Shown here piece by piece: positions 1 through 7,157 of a stretch of 10,856 bases of DNA. The notes beneath the pieces were generated by a model that worked only from the letters and a program-made list of their open reading frames with translations, made no database searches and had not been told where the DNA came from. A program made the position numbers and the translations under genes. Source of the DNA: Lachnospiraceae bacterium (lineage in GTDB: Bacteria > Bacillota > Clostridia > Lachnospirales > Lachnospiraceae); contig DLZQ01000039.1 in NCBI GenBank assembly GCA_003447295.1, positions 689 through 11,544 of the forward strand, in the 5' to 3' direction. Numbering within the stretch: the stretch's first letter is position 1; every line of letters starts with the position of its first letter.

Positions 1-1769
1 ATATCGATCTTCACGCCGGTACGTGCAATGATCTCATTGATGGTCTTGCCACGCTGACCTACTACATCACCGATTCTGTCGGGATCGATCTGAATGGAGA
101 TGATCTTGGGAGCGTACTTGCCAACCTCTGTTCTGGGAGCAGAGATTGCAGGCTTCATGCAGGTATCCATGATGAACAGTCTTGCATCACGGCATCTTGC
201 AATAGCGCCTTCTACGATAGGTCTGGTCAGACCGTGGATCTTAATATCCATCTGAATAGCGGTAATACCTTCGGTAGTACCGGTTACCTTAAAGTCCATA
301 TCTCCGAAGAAGTCTTCCAGTCCCTGGATATCGGTCAACAGTACGAAATCGTCATCAGTCTCGCCGGTTACCAGACCACAGGAAATACCTGCTACCATCT
401 TCTTGATGGGTACGCCTGCTGCCATCAGGGACATGCAGGAAGCACAGGTGGAAGCCATGGAGGTGGATCCGTTGGATTCAAAAGTCTCAGATACGGTACG
501 AATTGCATAAGGGAACTCGTCCTCACTGGGCAGTACAGGGATCAGGGCTCTCTCAGCCAGAGCGCCGTGACCGATCTCACGTCTTCCGGGTCCGCGGGAA
601 GGCTTGGTCTCACCTACGGAATAGGAAGGGAAGTTATAATGATGCATATATCTCTTGCTTACTTCGTTCTCATCCAGGCCGTCAATCTTCTGCTGCTCGG
701 ACAGAGGAGCCAGAGTACATACATTACAGATCTGTGTCTGTCCACGGGTGAACATAGCGGAACCATGTACACGGGGGATGATATCTACCTCTGCTGCCAG
801 AGGACGGATCTGGGTGATCGCACGACCATCGGGACGCTTGTGGTCCTTCAGGATCATCTTACGAACGGTCTTCTTCTCATACTGATATACAGCCTCACCT
901 AAGATAGCCAGCCACTCTTCATTCTCAGCGAAAGCCTCGGTCAGCTTATCGGTGATCACGCGGATATTCTCCTCACGGGTCTGCTTGTCATCGGTAAATA
1001 CTGCTTCTTCCATCTCCGCAGGAGATACGATCTCCTTCATAGCCTCGAACATTTCAGCGGGAACCGCACAGCTGGTATACTCGTGCTTCTTCTTGCCGAC
1101 TTCTGCTACGATCTTGTCGATGAAAGCGATGATAGTCTGGTTCACTTCGTGAGCCTTGTAGATAGCTTCGATCATGGTAGCCTCAGGAATCTCATTAGCA
1201 CCTGCTTCGATCATGATCACTTTCTCTCTGGTGGAAGCAACGGTCAGGTTCAGATCGCCCTTCTTCCACTGCTCCTGGCTGGGATTGATGATGAACTCAC
1301 CATCGATCATGCCTACCTGGGTCATAGCGCAAGGACCGTCGAAAGGAATATCGGAAATACAGGTAGCGATAGCCGCACCGATCATGGCTACCAGCTCGGG
1401 ACGACACTCGGGATCTACGCTCATTACCATGTTGTTCAGGGTTACGTCGTTACGGTAATCCTTGGGGAACAGGGGACGCATAGGTCTATCGATGACACGG
1501 CTGGTCAGAATAGCGTTCTCGCTTGCCTTGCCCTCTCTCTTATTGAAGCCGCCGGGGATCTTACCCACAGCGTACATTTTCTCTTCGTACTCTACACTCA
1601 GAGGGAAGAAATCGATACCGTCTCTGGGCTTCTCGGAAGCGGTTGCGGTACAGAGAACAGTGGTATCACCATAGTGCATGAATGCACATCCGTTTGCCTG
1701 CTTACCTACACGGTTGATATCAACCACCAGAGGTCTGCCTGCAAGATCCATCTTGTAACTTTGATACAT
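1..1769 (-). CDS. pnp: Polyribonucleotide nucleotidyltransferase (PNPase), 3' end beyond window
   Basis: PNPase is a cytosolic 3'-5' phosphorolytic exoribonuclease that degrades mRNA to nucleoside diphosphates. The window encodes the first 589 residues; the left edge cuts the gene. Seen in order: the first RNase PH domain (about 1-230, including RPMRPLFP), a helical linker (about 240-310), and the second RNase PH domain. The second domain carries the phosphate-site run NGSTSMAST and the metal-binding signature GDMDFKVTGTTEGI near residues 486-500. The KH domain begins near 560 with the GxxG-type motif VVGQRGKTINEI. The rest of KH and the S1 domain lie outside. The ATG at 1769 follows AGGAGG with 5-nt spacing, and the protein begins MYQSYKMDLAGRPL. 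It lies downstream of rpsO on the same strand, the usual rpsO-pnp arrangement. No frameshift is seen in the part present. Confidence 0.98.
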   Translation of the reverse strand, partial: MYQSYKMDLAGRPLVVDINRVGKQANGCAFMHYGDTTVLCTATASEKPRDGIDFFPLSVEYEEKMYAVGKIPGGFNKREGKASENAILTSRVIDRPMRPLFPKDYRNDVTLNNMVMSVDPECRPELVAMIGAAIATCISDIPFDGPCAMTQVGMIDGEFIINPSQEQWKKGDLNLTVASTREKVIMIEAGANEIPEATMIEAIYKAHEVNQTIIAFIDKIVAEVGKKKHEYTSCAVPAEMFEAMKEIVSPAEMEEAVFTDDKQTREENIRVITDKLTEAFAENEEWLAILGEAVYQYEKKTVRKMILKDHKRPDGRAITQIRPLAAEVDIIPRVHGSAMFTRGQTQICNVCTLAPLSEQQKIDGLDENEVSKRYMHHYNFPSYSVGETKPSRGPGRREIGHGALAERALIPVLPSEDEFPYAIRTVSETFESNGSTSMASTCASCMSLMAAGVPIKKMVAGISCGLVTGETDDDFVLLTDIQGLEDFFGDMDFKVTGTTEGITAIQMDIKIHGLTRPIVEGAIARCRDARLFIMDTCMKPAISAPRTEVGKYAPKIISIQIDPDRIGDVVGQRGKTINEIIARTGVKID

Positions 1770-1890
1770 AAATTCCTCCTATCCATCGTACGTGACTTTA
1801 TCTTTTGTGTTCCTCATGGGACACTCTTATCACTCTACGATATAAATAATTTAATAAATATTTCCACGGTCTGGAGGATTACCGAAACTA

Positions 1891-1931
1891 CTGAAAAATT
1901 CATGTTGCTTTTCCCAACATACCCTTTTCAG
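1891..1931 (-). promoter_or_regulatory. Hairpin in pnp leader (two-part stem)
   Basis: The outer stem pairs CTGAAAA (1925-1931 on the minus strand) with TTTTCAG (1891-1897), 7 bp. An inner stem pairs ATGTTG (1915-1920) with CAACAT (1902-1907), 6 bp, around a 7-nt loop, with 4-nt internal loops between the two stems. It sits about 120 nt upstream of the pnp start. It lacks a following U-tract, so it is not an intrinsic terminator. A role as an RNase III site or leader structure is inference. Confidence 0.55.
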
Positions 1932-1959
1932 CGGTCTCGGGGCTCACTTCCATACCGCT
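1930..1959 (-). promoter_or_regulatory. Hairpin in rpsO-pnp gap
   Basis: AGCGGT (1954-1959 read on the minus strand) pairs perfectly with ACCGCT (1930-1935) around an 18-nt loop. It abuts and overlaps the neighbouring hairpin by two bases, so the two could stack or compete. Confidence 0.4.
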
Positions 1960-1973
1960 TGTTACCCAAAGCA

Positions 1974-1992
1974 ATGACAGAGTATCTGTCAT
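1974..1992 (-). promoter_or_regulatory. Perfect 8-bp hairpin in rpsO-pnp gap
   Basis: ATGACAGA and TCTGTCAT form a perfect 8-bp stem with a 3-nt loop (positions 1982-1984). No T-run follows. It is part of a series of four hairpins between rpsO and pnp. Confidence 0.55.
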
Positions 1993-2007
1993 CACATACA
2001 CAGAGAA

Positions 2008-2040
2008 AGCGGAGCGCCGATGTAATCGGCAGACCCCGCT
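2008..2040 (-). promoter_or_regulatory. Hairpin just downstream of rpsO, possible weak terminator or processing stem
   Basis: Reading the minus strand, AGCGG (2036-2040) pairs with CCGCT (2008-2012). Above an asymmetric internal loop, GCCGAT (2025-2030) pairs with ATCGGC (2016-2021) around a 3-nt loop. It begins 12 nt after the rpsO stop and is followed by a broken T-tract (TTTCTCT), so it may be an attenuator, an mRNA-stabilising 3' end or a processing site. Confidence 0.5.
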
Positions 2041-2052
2041 CACCAGTCAGCA

Positions 2053-2319
2053 TTATTTTCTTAAGCCAAGCTTCTCGATTAATGCACGATATCTCTCGAT
2101 ATCCTTCTTCTTCAGGTAATCCAGAAGACCACGTCTCTGACCTACCATCTTCAGCATACCACGACGAGAATGATGATCCTTAGGGTTCTCCTTCAGATGC
2201 TCGGTAAGCTCCTGGATTCTTGCAGTCAGGACTGCTACCTGTACCTCAGGTGAACCGGTGTCACCGGGGGTTCTTGCATACTCGTTCATGATGGCTGTTT
2301 TCTTTTCCTTAGAAATCAT
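2053..2319 (-). CDS. rpsO: 30S ribosomal protein S15
   Basis: S15 binds 16S rRNA at the central-domain three-way junction and helps nucleate assembly of the small-subunit platform. At 88 residues it has the usual bacterial length, with the family's [28 protein letters not shown] core at about residues 42-70, including the conserved HHSRRGL-like rRNA-binding stretch and a four-helix-bundle pattern. The ATG is preceded by AGGAGG with 8-nt spacing. It has its own promoter about 90 nt upstream, a foldable leader, and pnp downstream. In many bacteria S15 represses its own translation by binding the leader; the fold described separately could serve this here, which is inference. Confidence 0.98.
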   Translation of the reverse strand: MISKEKKTAIMNEYARTPGDTGSPEVQVAVLTARIQELTEHLKENPKDHHSRRGMLKMVGQRRGLLDYLKKKDIERYRALIEKLGLRK

Positions 2320-2344
2320 TTCTTTTTCCTCCTGTTTTTTAAAC

Positions 2345-2401
2345 GCCTGATACTAAGACTAAGGTCGGAGTGTCCGTAATCTGAGCATCGGCTAATCATA
2401 C
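2345..2401 (-). promoter_or_regulatory. rpsO 5' leader with junction-like fold, candidate S15 autoregulatory element
   Basis: Between the predicted transcription start (about 2401) and the rpsO ribosome binding site, GCCGAT (2387-2392) can pair with ATCaGGC (2345-2351, one bulged A). The enclosed segment contains a second perfect small hairpin, CGGA-CAC-TCCG (2366-2376). A closing stem holding an internal hairpin resembles the multi-helix leaders by which S15 is autoregulated in several bacteria. I cannot confirm a match to any described class. Confidence 0.35.
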
Positions 2402-2407
2402 TATTTC

Positions 2408-2436
2408 AATATAGCACAATAATCTTCTGTTGTAAA
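2408..2436 (-). promoter_or_regulatory. Sigma-A promoter for rpsO
   Basis: On the minus strand, -35 TTTACA (2431-2436), a 17-nt spacer, and -10 TATATT (2408-2413) preceded directly by TGC, giving an extended -10. Start of transcription is expected near 2401. The -35 lies only 8 bp past the stop codon of the upstream GGDEF gene, with no terminator between, so read-through from that gene is possible. Confidence 0.75.
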
Positions 2437-2444
2437 TACACTTT

Positions 2445-4367
2445 TTATTTTCTGGCGGCACGTTTCTGTACTTTTTCTTCGTACATCAGGCTGTCAGCCT
2501 GTTTTACATAATCCGCAAAGGTCAGATTGCTGTCCGGATCCGTCACTACGGTTCCGATACTCATGGTCAGCGGGAATGGAAGCTTCTGTGCCTTTCCCTC
2601 CGCCTCCAGTGTTCTACGGATCCGATGGACCAGATCTCTCGAGGCTTCATCGGACTGATACGTCTGTACCACAACGAATTCATCGCCGCCGGTTCTGGCA
2701 GGCACCGCGTCACGGCTGCTGCACTGCATCAGTGCCCTGGCTGCCGCACAGATAGCCATATCGCCATATTCATGACCGAACGTGTCGTTGATATATTTGA
2801 GCCTGTCGAGATCCACAAACAGTATCAGCAGTTTCCGATGATTCCGTTTTGAGATCCGGAAGGCTTTCTCTCCTAACTGTTGGTATCCCATTCGATTGTA
2901 CATACCGGTCAGGGTATCCATGATATACAGCGAGGATAATTTTTTATTCATATATGCGAGCATTTCTTTTTTATGGAGATTCTCCATGGAACGGGTCAAT
3001 GCGTTCATGATCTGGAACAGGTACTGCTTCTCCATAAGATAGACTGCATTACGGATGACCACATAACCCACCGTGCGCTCTCCGAAATGCAGCGGCAGGA
3101 ACAGAAAATCCTGTCCCGGCTTCGGATAGTCAAACGTGGGGAAGATTCCGTCCACTTCCTGTCTGTCCAGATCCAGCCTCTGGTCTCTCTCATAGGCAAA
3201 GCTCATCTGCATCTGCCTCGGATAACCGTGTACATAAAAGCCTTCGTCCGAAGGTGCCGCATCCAGGTGAATGCTCTTTTCCGCCTCTTTTTTATAAGCA
3301 TTCAGATGATCATCCAGTACAAGATACATAGCATCGCATTTCAGGGAAGGAATACATTGAGGGATACAATACATCATCTCCTCCACCGTATTGCACTGCA
3401 TCATTTCCGCTTCCATGGAGAGTACTTCCTCATCGAATTCTTCGCTCTCCACACTGTACATGATCTGATTCTTCAGATGTGCTCTGGCATCCCGGCTGCT
3501 GCCCTTTCCACAGCCGCAGCTCTCCTGCCACAGCATTTCCGTCTCAGTGAAATTGTATTTGGGTACATTCTCCCCTGCCCAGAGGCGCAGGAGGACATCC
3601 ATCCCATGGTAAGCAGCTTCTTCCTGGATATGTCCCACAGTTGTAATGCTGGGTGTGTAGAAGCCAGCCTTGTCAAAATTATCAAATCCGGTGATACGAA
3701 AATCGTCCGGTGCATAAAATCCCATCTGTGCTGCTGCTTCGCATACAGCAACCGCCACATTGTCATTAATACAGATCACAGCATCCGGGAGCTCCTGGTG
3801 CCGATCCCATAGCTGTTTATAGCCTTCCAGTCCGCTCTTATAATCAAAGGAACCGTACCAGATATCGTCCTTGTCGATCTTAATCTTATGTTCTCTGGCA
3901 TAATCCAGCATTCCCTGCAGGCGGCAGCTGCTCTCGTAATTACCCTGTGCTCCCACTAACAGCCAGAATTTTTTGCAGTCATGCACCTCATGAAGATGTG
4001 CGATAACCTGCTTCATGGCCGAATAATTATCGATCCCCACATAATAAAAATCTCCCAGTTCATTGGCAATGGATACCACAGGCCGTCCTGATCGCTTTGC
4101 ATTGCTGATCACATCCGCAAGCACCGCAGGAGAACTGATATTATTTAATTCCAGAATAATCCCGTCAAAATCGGACAACTCCGGCAGATTGTAAATATTG
4201 TACTCTGCCCTATTGTATCCGGCATCCCGGCTCCAGTTACCTGTACTGTTGAAAATGTACAGATTGACATCCTCTCCGGTCTCCTGAATCCTCTGCAGAA
4301 TTCCCGCCGGCCATGCATATGTAAACAGACGTCTCCAACCATCTGTGATCAAAGCTACTTTTCGCAT
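2445..4367 (-). CDS. LacI-like sensor / GAF-like / GGDEF diguanylate cyclase fusion
   Basis: Predicted cytosolic receptor making cyclic di-GMP. Residues about 1-280 resemble a LacI/GalR-type periplasmic-binding-like ligand domain (MRKVALITDGWRRLF, then ICINDNVAVAVCEAA, ITGFDNFD) but lack the DNA-binding HTH. A Cys-rich ESCGCG follows at 282-287. The middle (about 300-450) is GAF-like, with a helical linker. The C-terminal cyclase domain has DTLTGMYNR (484-492), FVDLDRLKYINDTFG and an intact GGDEF (560-564), so it should be catalytic. The RxxD inhibitory I-site five residues before GGDEF is absent (SRDA instead). I chose the ATG at 4367 because homologous sensors begin there and GGTGAT lies 4 nt upstream; an in-frame ATG at 4457 has no ribosome binding site. 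A TATAAT at 4389-4394 has no good -35. The sugar-like ligand is inference. Confidence 0.88.
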   Translation of the reverse strand: MRKVALITDGWRRLFTYAWPAGILQRIQETGEDVNLYIFNSTGNWSRDAGYNRAEYNIYNLPELSDFDGIILELNNISSPAVLADVISNAKRSGRPVVSIANELGDFYYVGIDNYSAMKQVIAHLHEVHDCKKFWLLVGAQGNYESSCRLQGMLDYAREHKIKIDKDDIWYGSFDYKSGLEGYKQLWDRHQELPDAVICINDNVAVAVCEAAAQMGFYAPDDFRITGFDNFDKAGFYTPSITTVGHIQEEAAYHGMDVLLRLWAGENVPKYNFTETEMLWQESCGCGKGSSRDARAHLKNQIMYSVESEEFDEEVLSMEAEMMQCNTVEEMMYCIPQCIPSLKCDAMYLVLDDHLNAYKKEAEKSIHLDAAPSDEGFYVHGYPRQMQMSFAYERDQRLDLDRQEVDGIFPTFDYPKPGQDFLFLPLHFGERTVGYVVIRNAVYLMEKQYLFQIMNALTRSMENLHKKEMLAYMNKKLSSLYIMDTLTGMYNRMGYQQLGEKAFRISKRNHRKLLILFVDLDRLKYINDTFGHEYGDMAICAAARALMQCSSRDAVPARTGGDEFVVVQTYQSDEASRDLVHRIRRTLEAEGKAQKLPFPLTMSIGTVVTDPDSNLTFADYVKQADSLMYEEKVQKRAARK

Positions 4368-4493
4368 CTCCATCACCCATTTAGTTTCATTATATTTGCT
4401 ACTGTACCCATTCCAGCGCTTTCTTAGATATATAAAAAATAGTATCACAGTTCCCATGGAAACGCAATTATTAAAAGCATCCTTCCGAATGTC

Positions 4494-4531
4494 AAAAAGG
4501 CATTGCCCGCCACCAGACGCACAATGCCTTT
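4494..4531 (-). terminator. Intrinsic terminator of the NlpC/P60 gene
   Basis: Reading the minus strand, AAAGGCATTG (4522-4531) pairs perfectly with CAATGCCTTT (4496-4505) around a 16-nt loop. The strand runs into TTTTT (4494-4498) at the 3' side. It lies 22 nt after the stop of the SH3-NlpC/P60 gene and separates it from the GGDEF gene. Confidence 0.9.
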
Positions 4532-4553
4532 ACACTTTAAATTTTTTCCTATA

Positions 4554-5597
4554 TCAATCCTGAATTACGCGGACACATTTCACGGGAGTACGATATTTAT
4601 AACTGCTGATCTTGATACCGGTCTTAGGACTGCTGGCATGAATAACCTGTCCTCCGCCGATATAGATCGCTACATGGTTGATGTTACCTTTGCCGTTACC
4701 GTAGAAGATCAGATCTCCGGGCTTCAGATCCGAAGCGCTGATCTTCGTTCCTTCATTCGCCTGCGCTCTGGAAGAATGACTCAGGGAAATACCGTATTTT
4801 TTGAACACTGCCAGTACAAAACCGGAGCAATCGGCACCCTTGGTCAGACTGGTTCCTCCCCATACATAAGGGTTACCCACAAACTGTTTCGCATATTCCA
4901 CCAGATCTACGCGCACATCGGATACCCCCTGACCGTAGAGCAGTTCCGTCATGGTAATGGCGGTATCCAGCTTTTCTTCCACTGTGACAAATTCCTGGGA
5001 CACATAAGCATCCTCACCATCGATGGAAATCTTCACCCAGCCGTCGGCACCGGTCTCCACATATTCCATCTCCTCGCCCTGTCCTACCTGCGTCACGATC
5101 TCGCTTGAGGTGTTGGGCTCCTGGCGTACATTCAATCCGTCCGTATTGGCAATTGCCACTGTATGTACCAGCTGTGCCGCACGGATCGTAGCCTCCGGTC
5201 CTGTATGTAAGAACTCCCGGCTTACATAGCCATCCACTTCACCGGACTTGATATGGCACCATCCGTCCTTAGTCTCGATGACTTCACAGGCAGCATCCTT
5301 GGGCAGCTTACCCACCAGCTTACCGTCCGTGGAGGGCACTGCTCTGATATTCAGATTGCCGGACTCTACATTGGCTACACCGATATTGGTATATCCCCAG
5401 GAAGCTCCCTGCGCATCCTGCGCGATCTGGATATATTCCTCCAGGGAACGATCCATCTCCAGTACGGATGCAATGCCACCGGAAGCCATCAGTGTGCTGC
5501 TGCCGGCTGCGGATACGGAGATCGGTGATGCCAACATGAAAAGTGCCATGCCGGCTGCTATGAATTTCATCTGTCTGTTCTTCTTATTCTTTATCAT
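4554..5597 (-). CDS. Secreted SH3-SH3-NlpC/P60 peptidoglycan endopeptidase
   Basis: Predicted exported cell-wall hydrolase, of the class that typically cleaves the D-Glu-to-diamino-acid bond in stem peptides. A basic N-terminus and hydrophobic core (about 10-29, FIAAGMALFMLASPISVSA) form a signal peptide with likely cleavage after SAA. Two bacterial SH3 domains follow (about 73-132, with NLNIRAVPST; about 146-205, with GLNVRQEPNT), suited to binding the wall. The C-terminal NlpC/P60 domain (about 232-347) has the catalytic Cys257 in ADCSGF, His308 in INHVAIYIG and His320 in VIHAS. The ATG at 5597 has AAAGG 5 nt upstream; Met10 is an alternative start. The gene has its own consensus promoter and terminator, so it is a single-gene unit. 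The exact cleavage site and growth-phase role cannot be read from the sequence. Confidence 0.95.
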   Translation of the reverse strand: MIKNKKNRQMKFIAAGMALFMLASPISVSAAGSSTLMASGGIASVLEMDRSLEEYIQIAQDAQGASWGYTNIGVANVESGNLNIRAVPSTDGKLVGKLPKDAACEVIETKDGWCHIKSGEVDGYVSREFLHTGPEATIRAAQLVHTVAIANTDGLNVRQEPNTSSEIVTQVGQGEEMEYVETGADGWVKISIDGEDAYVSQEFVTVEEKLDTAITMTELLYGQGVSDVRVDLVEYAKQFVGNPYVWGGTSLTKGADCSGFVLAVFKKYGISLSHSSRAQANEGTKISASDLKPGDLIFYGNGKGNINHVAIYIGGGQVIHASSPKTGIKISSYKYRTPVKCVRVIQD

Positions 5598-5659
5598 AAA
5601 AACCTTTCAGTTAAATTCCTTTTACGAATTTGTTACAATTTTATTACATTACGATATTG

Positions 5660-5688
5660 ATTATAGCGTCCATCCCTGACTATGTCAA
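5660..5688 (-). promoter_or_regulatory. Consensus sigma-A promoter of the NlpC/P60 gene
   Basis: On the minus strand: TTGACA (5683-5688), a 17-nt spacer, and TATAAT (5660-5665), a perfect match to both vegetative hexamers. Transcription should begin near 5653. The leader of roughly 55 nt is AT-rich, with GTAA repeated several times (about 5620-5652). Confidence 0.92.
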
Positions 5689-5726
5689 CCCATTCCGCCC
5701 ATTTCCTATATCTTCCTGAGGATGTC

Positions 5727-6368
5727 TTATAGCTCCCCATTATCCCCCTCGATCTCCCTGCCTTCTCTTCCCGCCTGCTCGATCAGCGTCTTCTCCACAT
5801 CGGTCTCATAATTATTAATAGACACTTCCACGGGTGTCGGATCCTTTGTCAACCGCCTGCCTCCGATATGATTGAAGAACACAATGATACCTGCCGCCAG
5901 TCCCACAGAATACGCCACCTCCAGCGTATTAATCCCTCCGGGTTCCGCACCCATGCACATCCGGTATACCTCGGTAAATACTTCGTTGATCCCCACGTCA
6001 TTATGATATGCCATAATGGTAAACGCTGTCCCGAAGAAGCTGATCAGGCACACGAACGCAGCCTTGCTCCACTGCTGCCAGCCTTTGTACTGATCCACGC
6101 TGATCCATTCCACCAGTACATCTGTCTCTCCTACCACCTGCACATCTATTTCCGGACAGAGCTCCTCCATGAGACGCACCAGCTTCAGGCAGCTGATCAC
6201 GCAGCGCTTTTCCCCTTCTTTCGGAAAATGGCAGACCTTGATGGCATTTAATTTTGCCGACAGTACTTTATCCCGGCAGCGGACCTCCGCCACATCCTTC
6301 AGAAATACATCCTGTGCCTGAACCTCCGCATTTCTGTCACATTTCAGATAAACCACCTGCTGTTTCAT
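5727..6368 (-). CDS. spoVAA: Stage V sporulation protein AA
   Basis: SpoVAA is part of the SpoVA set in the forespore inner membrane that moves dipicolinic acid into the spore and out at germination. The N-terminal half (about 1-100) is a soluble domain (QQVVYLKCDRNAEV, IDVQVVGETDVLVEW). Two membrane segments follow: one around KAAFVCLISFFGTAFTIMAY, the other around YSVGLAAGIIVFFNHIGG. The juxtamembrane HNDVGINEVFTEVY and the C-terminal LTKDPTPVEVSINNYE match my recollection of the Bacillus protein well. I chose the ATG at 6368 (GGGAG 7 nt upstream) over 6392, which has no proper ribosome binding site. It lies 99 nt downstream of spoVAB and is probably cotranscribed with it. No convincing terminator follows. 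Confidence 0.9.
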   Translation of the reverse strand: MKQQVVYLKCDRNAEVQAQDVFLKDVAEVRCRDKVLSAKLNAIKVCHFPKEGEKRCVISCLKLVRLMEELCPEIDVQVVGETDVLVEWISVDQYKGWQQWSKAAFVCLISFFGTAFTIMAYHNDVGINEVFTEVYRMCMGAEPGGINTLEVAYSVGLAAGIIVFFNHIGGRRLTKDPTPVEVSINNYETDVEKTLIEQAGREGREIEGDNGEL

Positions 6369-6467
6369 GCCCTGTCTCCCTTTTTCGTTCATCTCTCATT
6401 TTCCGCTCTGCGTGTACACATTTTCCTGTAATATAACGAACCACTTCCACTGACGGAAACCCTCGGC

Positions 6468-6953
6468 TCATTGTACCGTCCGGTGCAGCTCTGTGGCAAA
6501 ATAGAACAGAGACCCACAGATTTTCCCCGCAGCCATACCCAAGACCGCCCATCCCAGACCATGCCGGAACGAAATCCTTCTTGCAAAAATAGGAATACTG
6601 TCCAGCATCTCCGCGATAGCCAGTGCCAGGCATCCGATAAACATCCCGGAAAACAATCCGAATACCGCCTGTGCTGCTACCCCCGTTGCCATCCACAGCC
6701 TCATTTTCTCCGGAAACTGCTCCCGCAAAAAGCTTCCCCACTGACTGTACTCCGGAAAAACAGTAACGAAACACCCTGCCAGCGTCCCAAAGATCACCAT
6801 TTCTTCATACAACAATACATAACGGGCCGTGTGCGTTTTCCCTGCAAATCTGGGGATCAGTCCCACCGCCACCAGCACCGTGAACACTCCCGCCGCCGAC
6901 AGCAGACCATAGCTGGCTCCTGCTGCTATAAGCAATAATTGTCTGATCAGCAT
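6468..6953 (-). CDS. spoVAB: Stage V sporulation protein AB
   Basis: Small integral membrane protein (161 residues) of the SpoVA system. Several hydrophobic segments are visible: about 5-32 (LLLIAAGASYGLLSAAGVF), 50-70 (MVIFGTLAGCFVTVF), 90-118 (VAAQAVFGLFSGMFIGCLAL) and 130-152 (LGWAVLGMAAGKICGSLF). The motif VAVGLIPRFAGKTHTARYVLLYEE resembles the SpoVAB family hallmark (LGIIPRL-x-TKT). The ATG at 6953 has AAGGGG with 7-nt spacing. A sigma-G-like promoter lies about 75 nt upstream. The gene precedes spoVAA here, opposite to the Bacillus subtilis order, and no spoVAC, AD or AE is found in the window. Confidence 0.85.
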   Translation of the reverse strand: MLIRQLLLIAAGASYGLLSAAGVFTVLVAVGLIPRFAGKTHTARYVLLYEEMVIFGTLAGCFVTVFPEYSQWGSFLREQFPEKMRLWMATGVAAQAVFGLFSGMFIGCLALAIAEMLDSIPIFARRISFRHGLGWAVLGMAAGKICGSLFYFATELHRTVQ

Positions 6954-7028
6954 TCCCGTTCCCCTTTCGTAAAGTTTCGCTTCCCGCAGTTATCGACCTT
7001 TCTTCAAAGAATCTCCTTCTGCACAAAA

Positions 7029-7058
7029 TAGAATATCCCAAAAGCAAAAATCCTATGC
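7029..7058 (-). promoter_or_regulatory. Sigma-G-like forespore promoter for spoVAB-spoVAA
   Basis: On the minus strand, GCATA (7054-7058) fits the -35 consensus gMATR. After exactly 18 nt comes TATTCTA (7029-7035), matching CATNNTA except for the first base. SpoVA genes are sigma-G targets in Bacillus, so the match fits the context. Transcription should begin near 7022. Confidence 0.6.
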
Positions 7059-7060
7059 GG

Positions 7061-7090
7061 ATGGCATTTTCTTCAGGAGTGTGCTATACT
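7061..7090 (+). promoter_or_regulatory. Sigma-A promoter for the thioesterase gene
   Basis: TATACT (7085-7090) is preceded by TGC, an extended -10. ATGGCA (7061-7066) lies 18 nt upstream as a 4-of-6 match to the -35 consensus. The start point near 7097 gives a leader of about 60 nt containing a small GATG-CGT-CATC hairpin. It is back to back with the spoVAB promoter. Confidence 0.6.
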
Positions 7091-7157
7091 ACGTTTATGT
7101 GTTGATGCGTCATCATTATTGGGCTGAAAAAAATAATTATTGTGAGGTTTATAGAAT

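Noticed and set aside
1800..1870. Separate sigma-A promoter for pnp in the AT-rich stretch
   Set aside because: Several TA-rich hexamers occur, but none has a -35 better than about 3 of 6 at proper spacing.
234..2183. Long plus-strand open frames opposite pnp and rpsO
   Set aside because: They lie opposite strongly recognisable genes, show no family resemblance or ribosome binding sites, and reflect codon bias of the minus-strand genes.
5700..5726. Terminator after spoVAA
   Set aside because: Only a 4-bp palindrome (TCCTGAGGA) is seen, with no T-tract.
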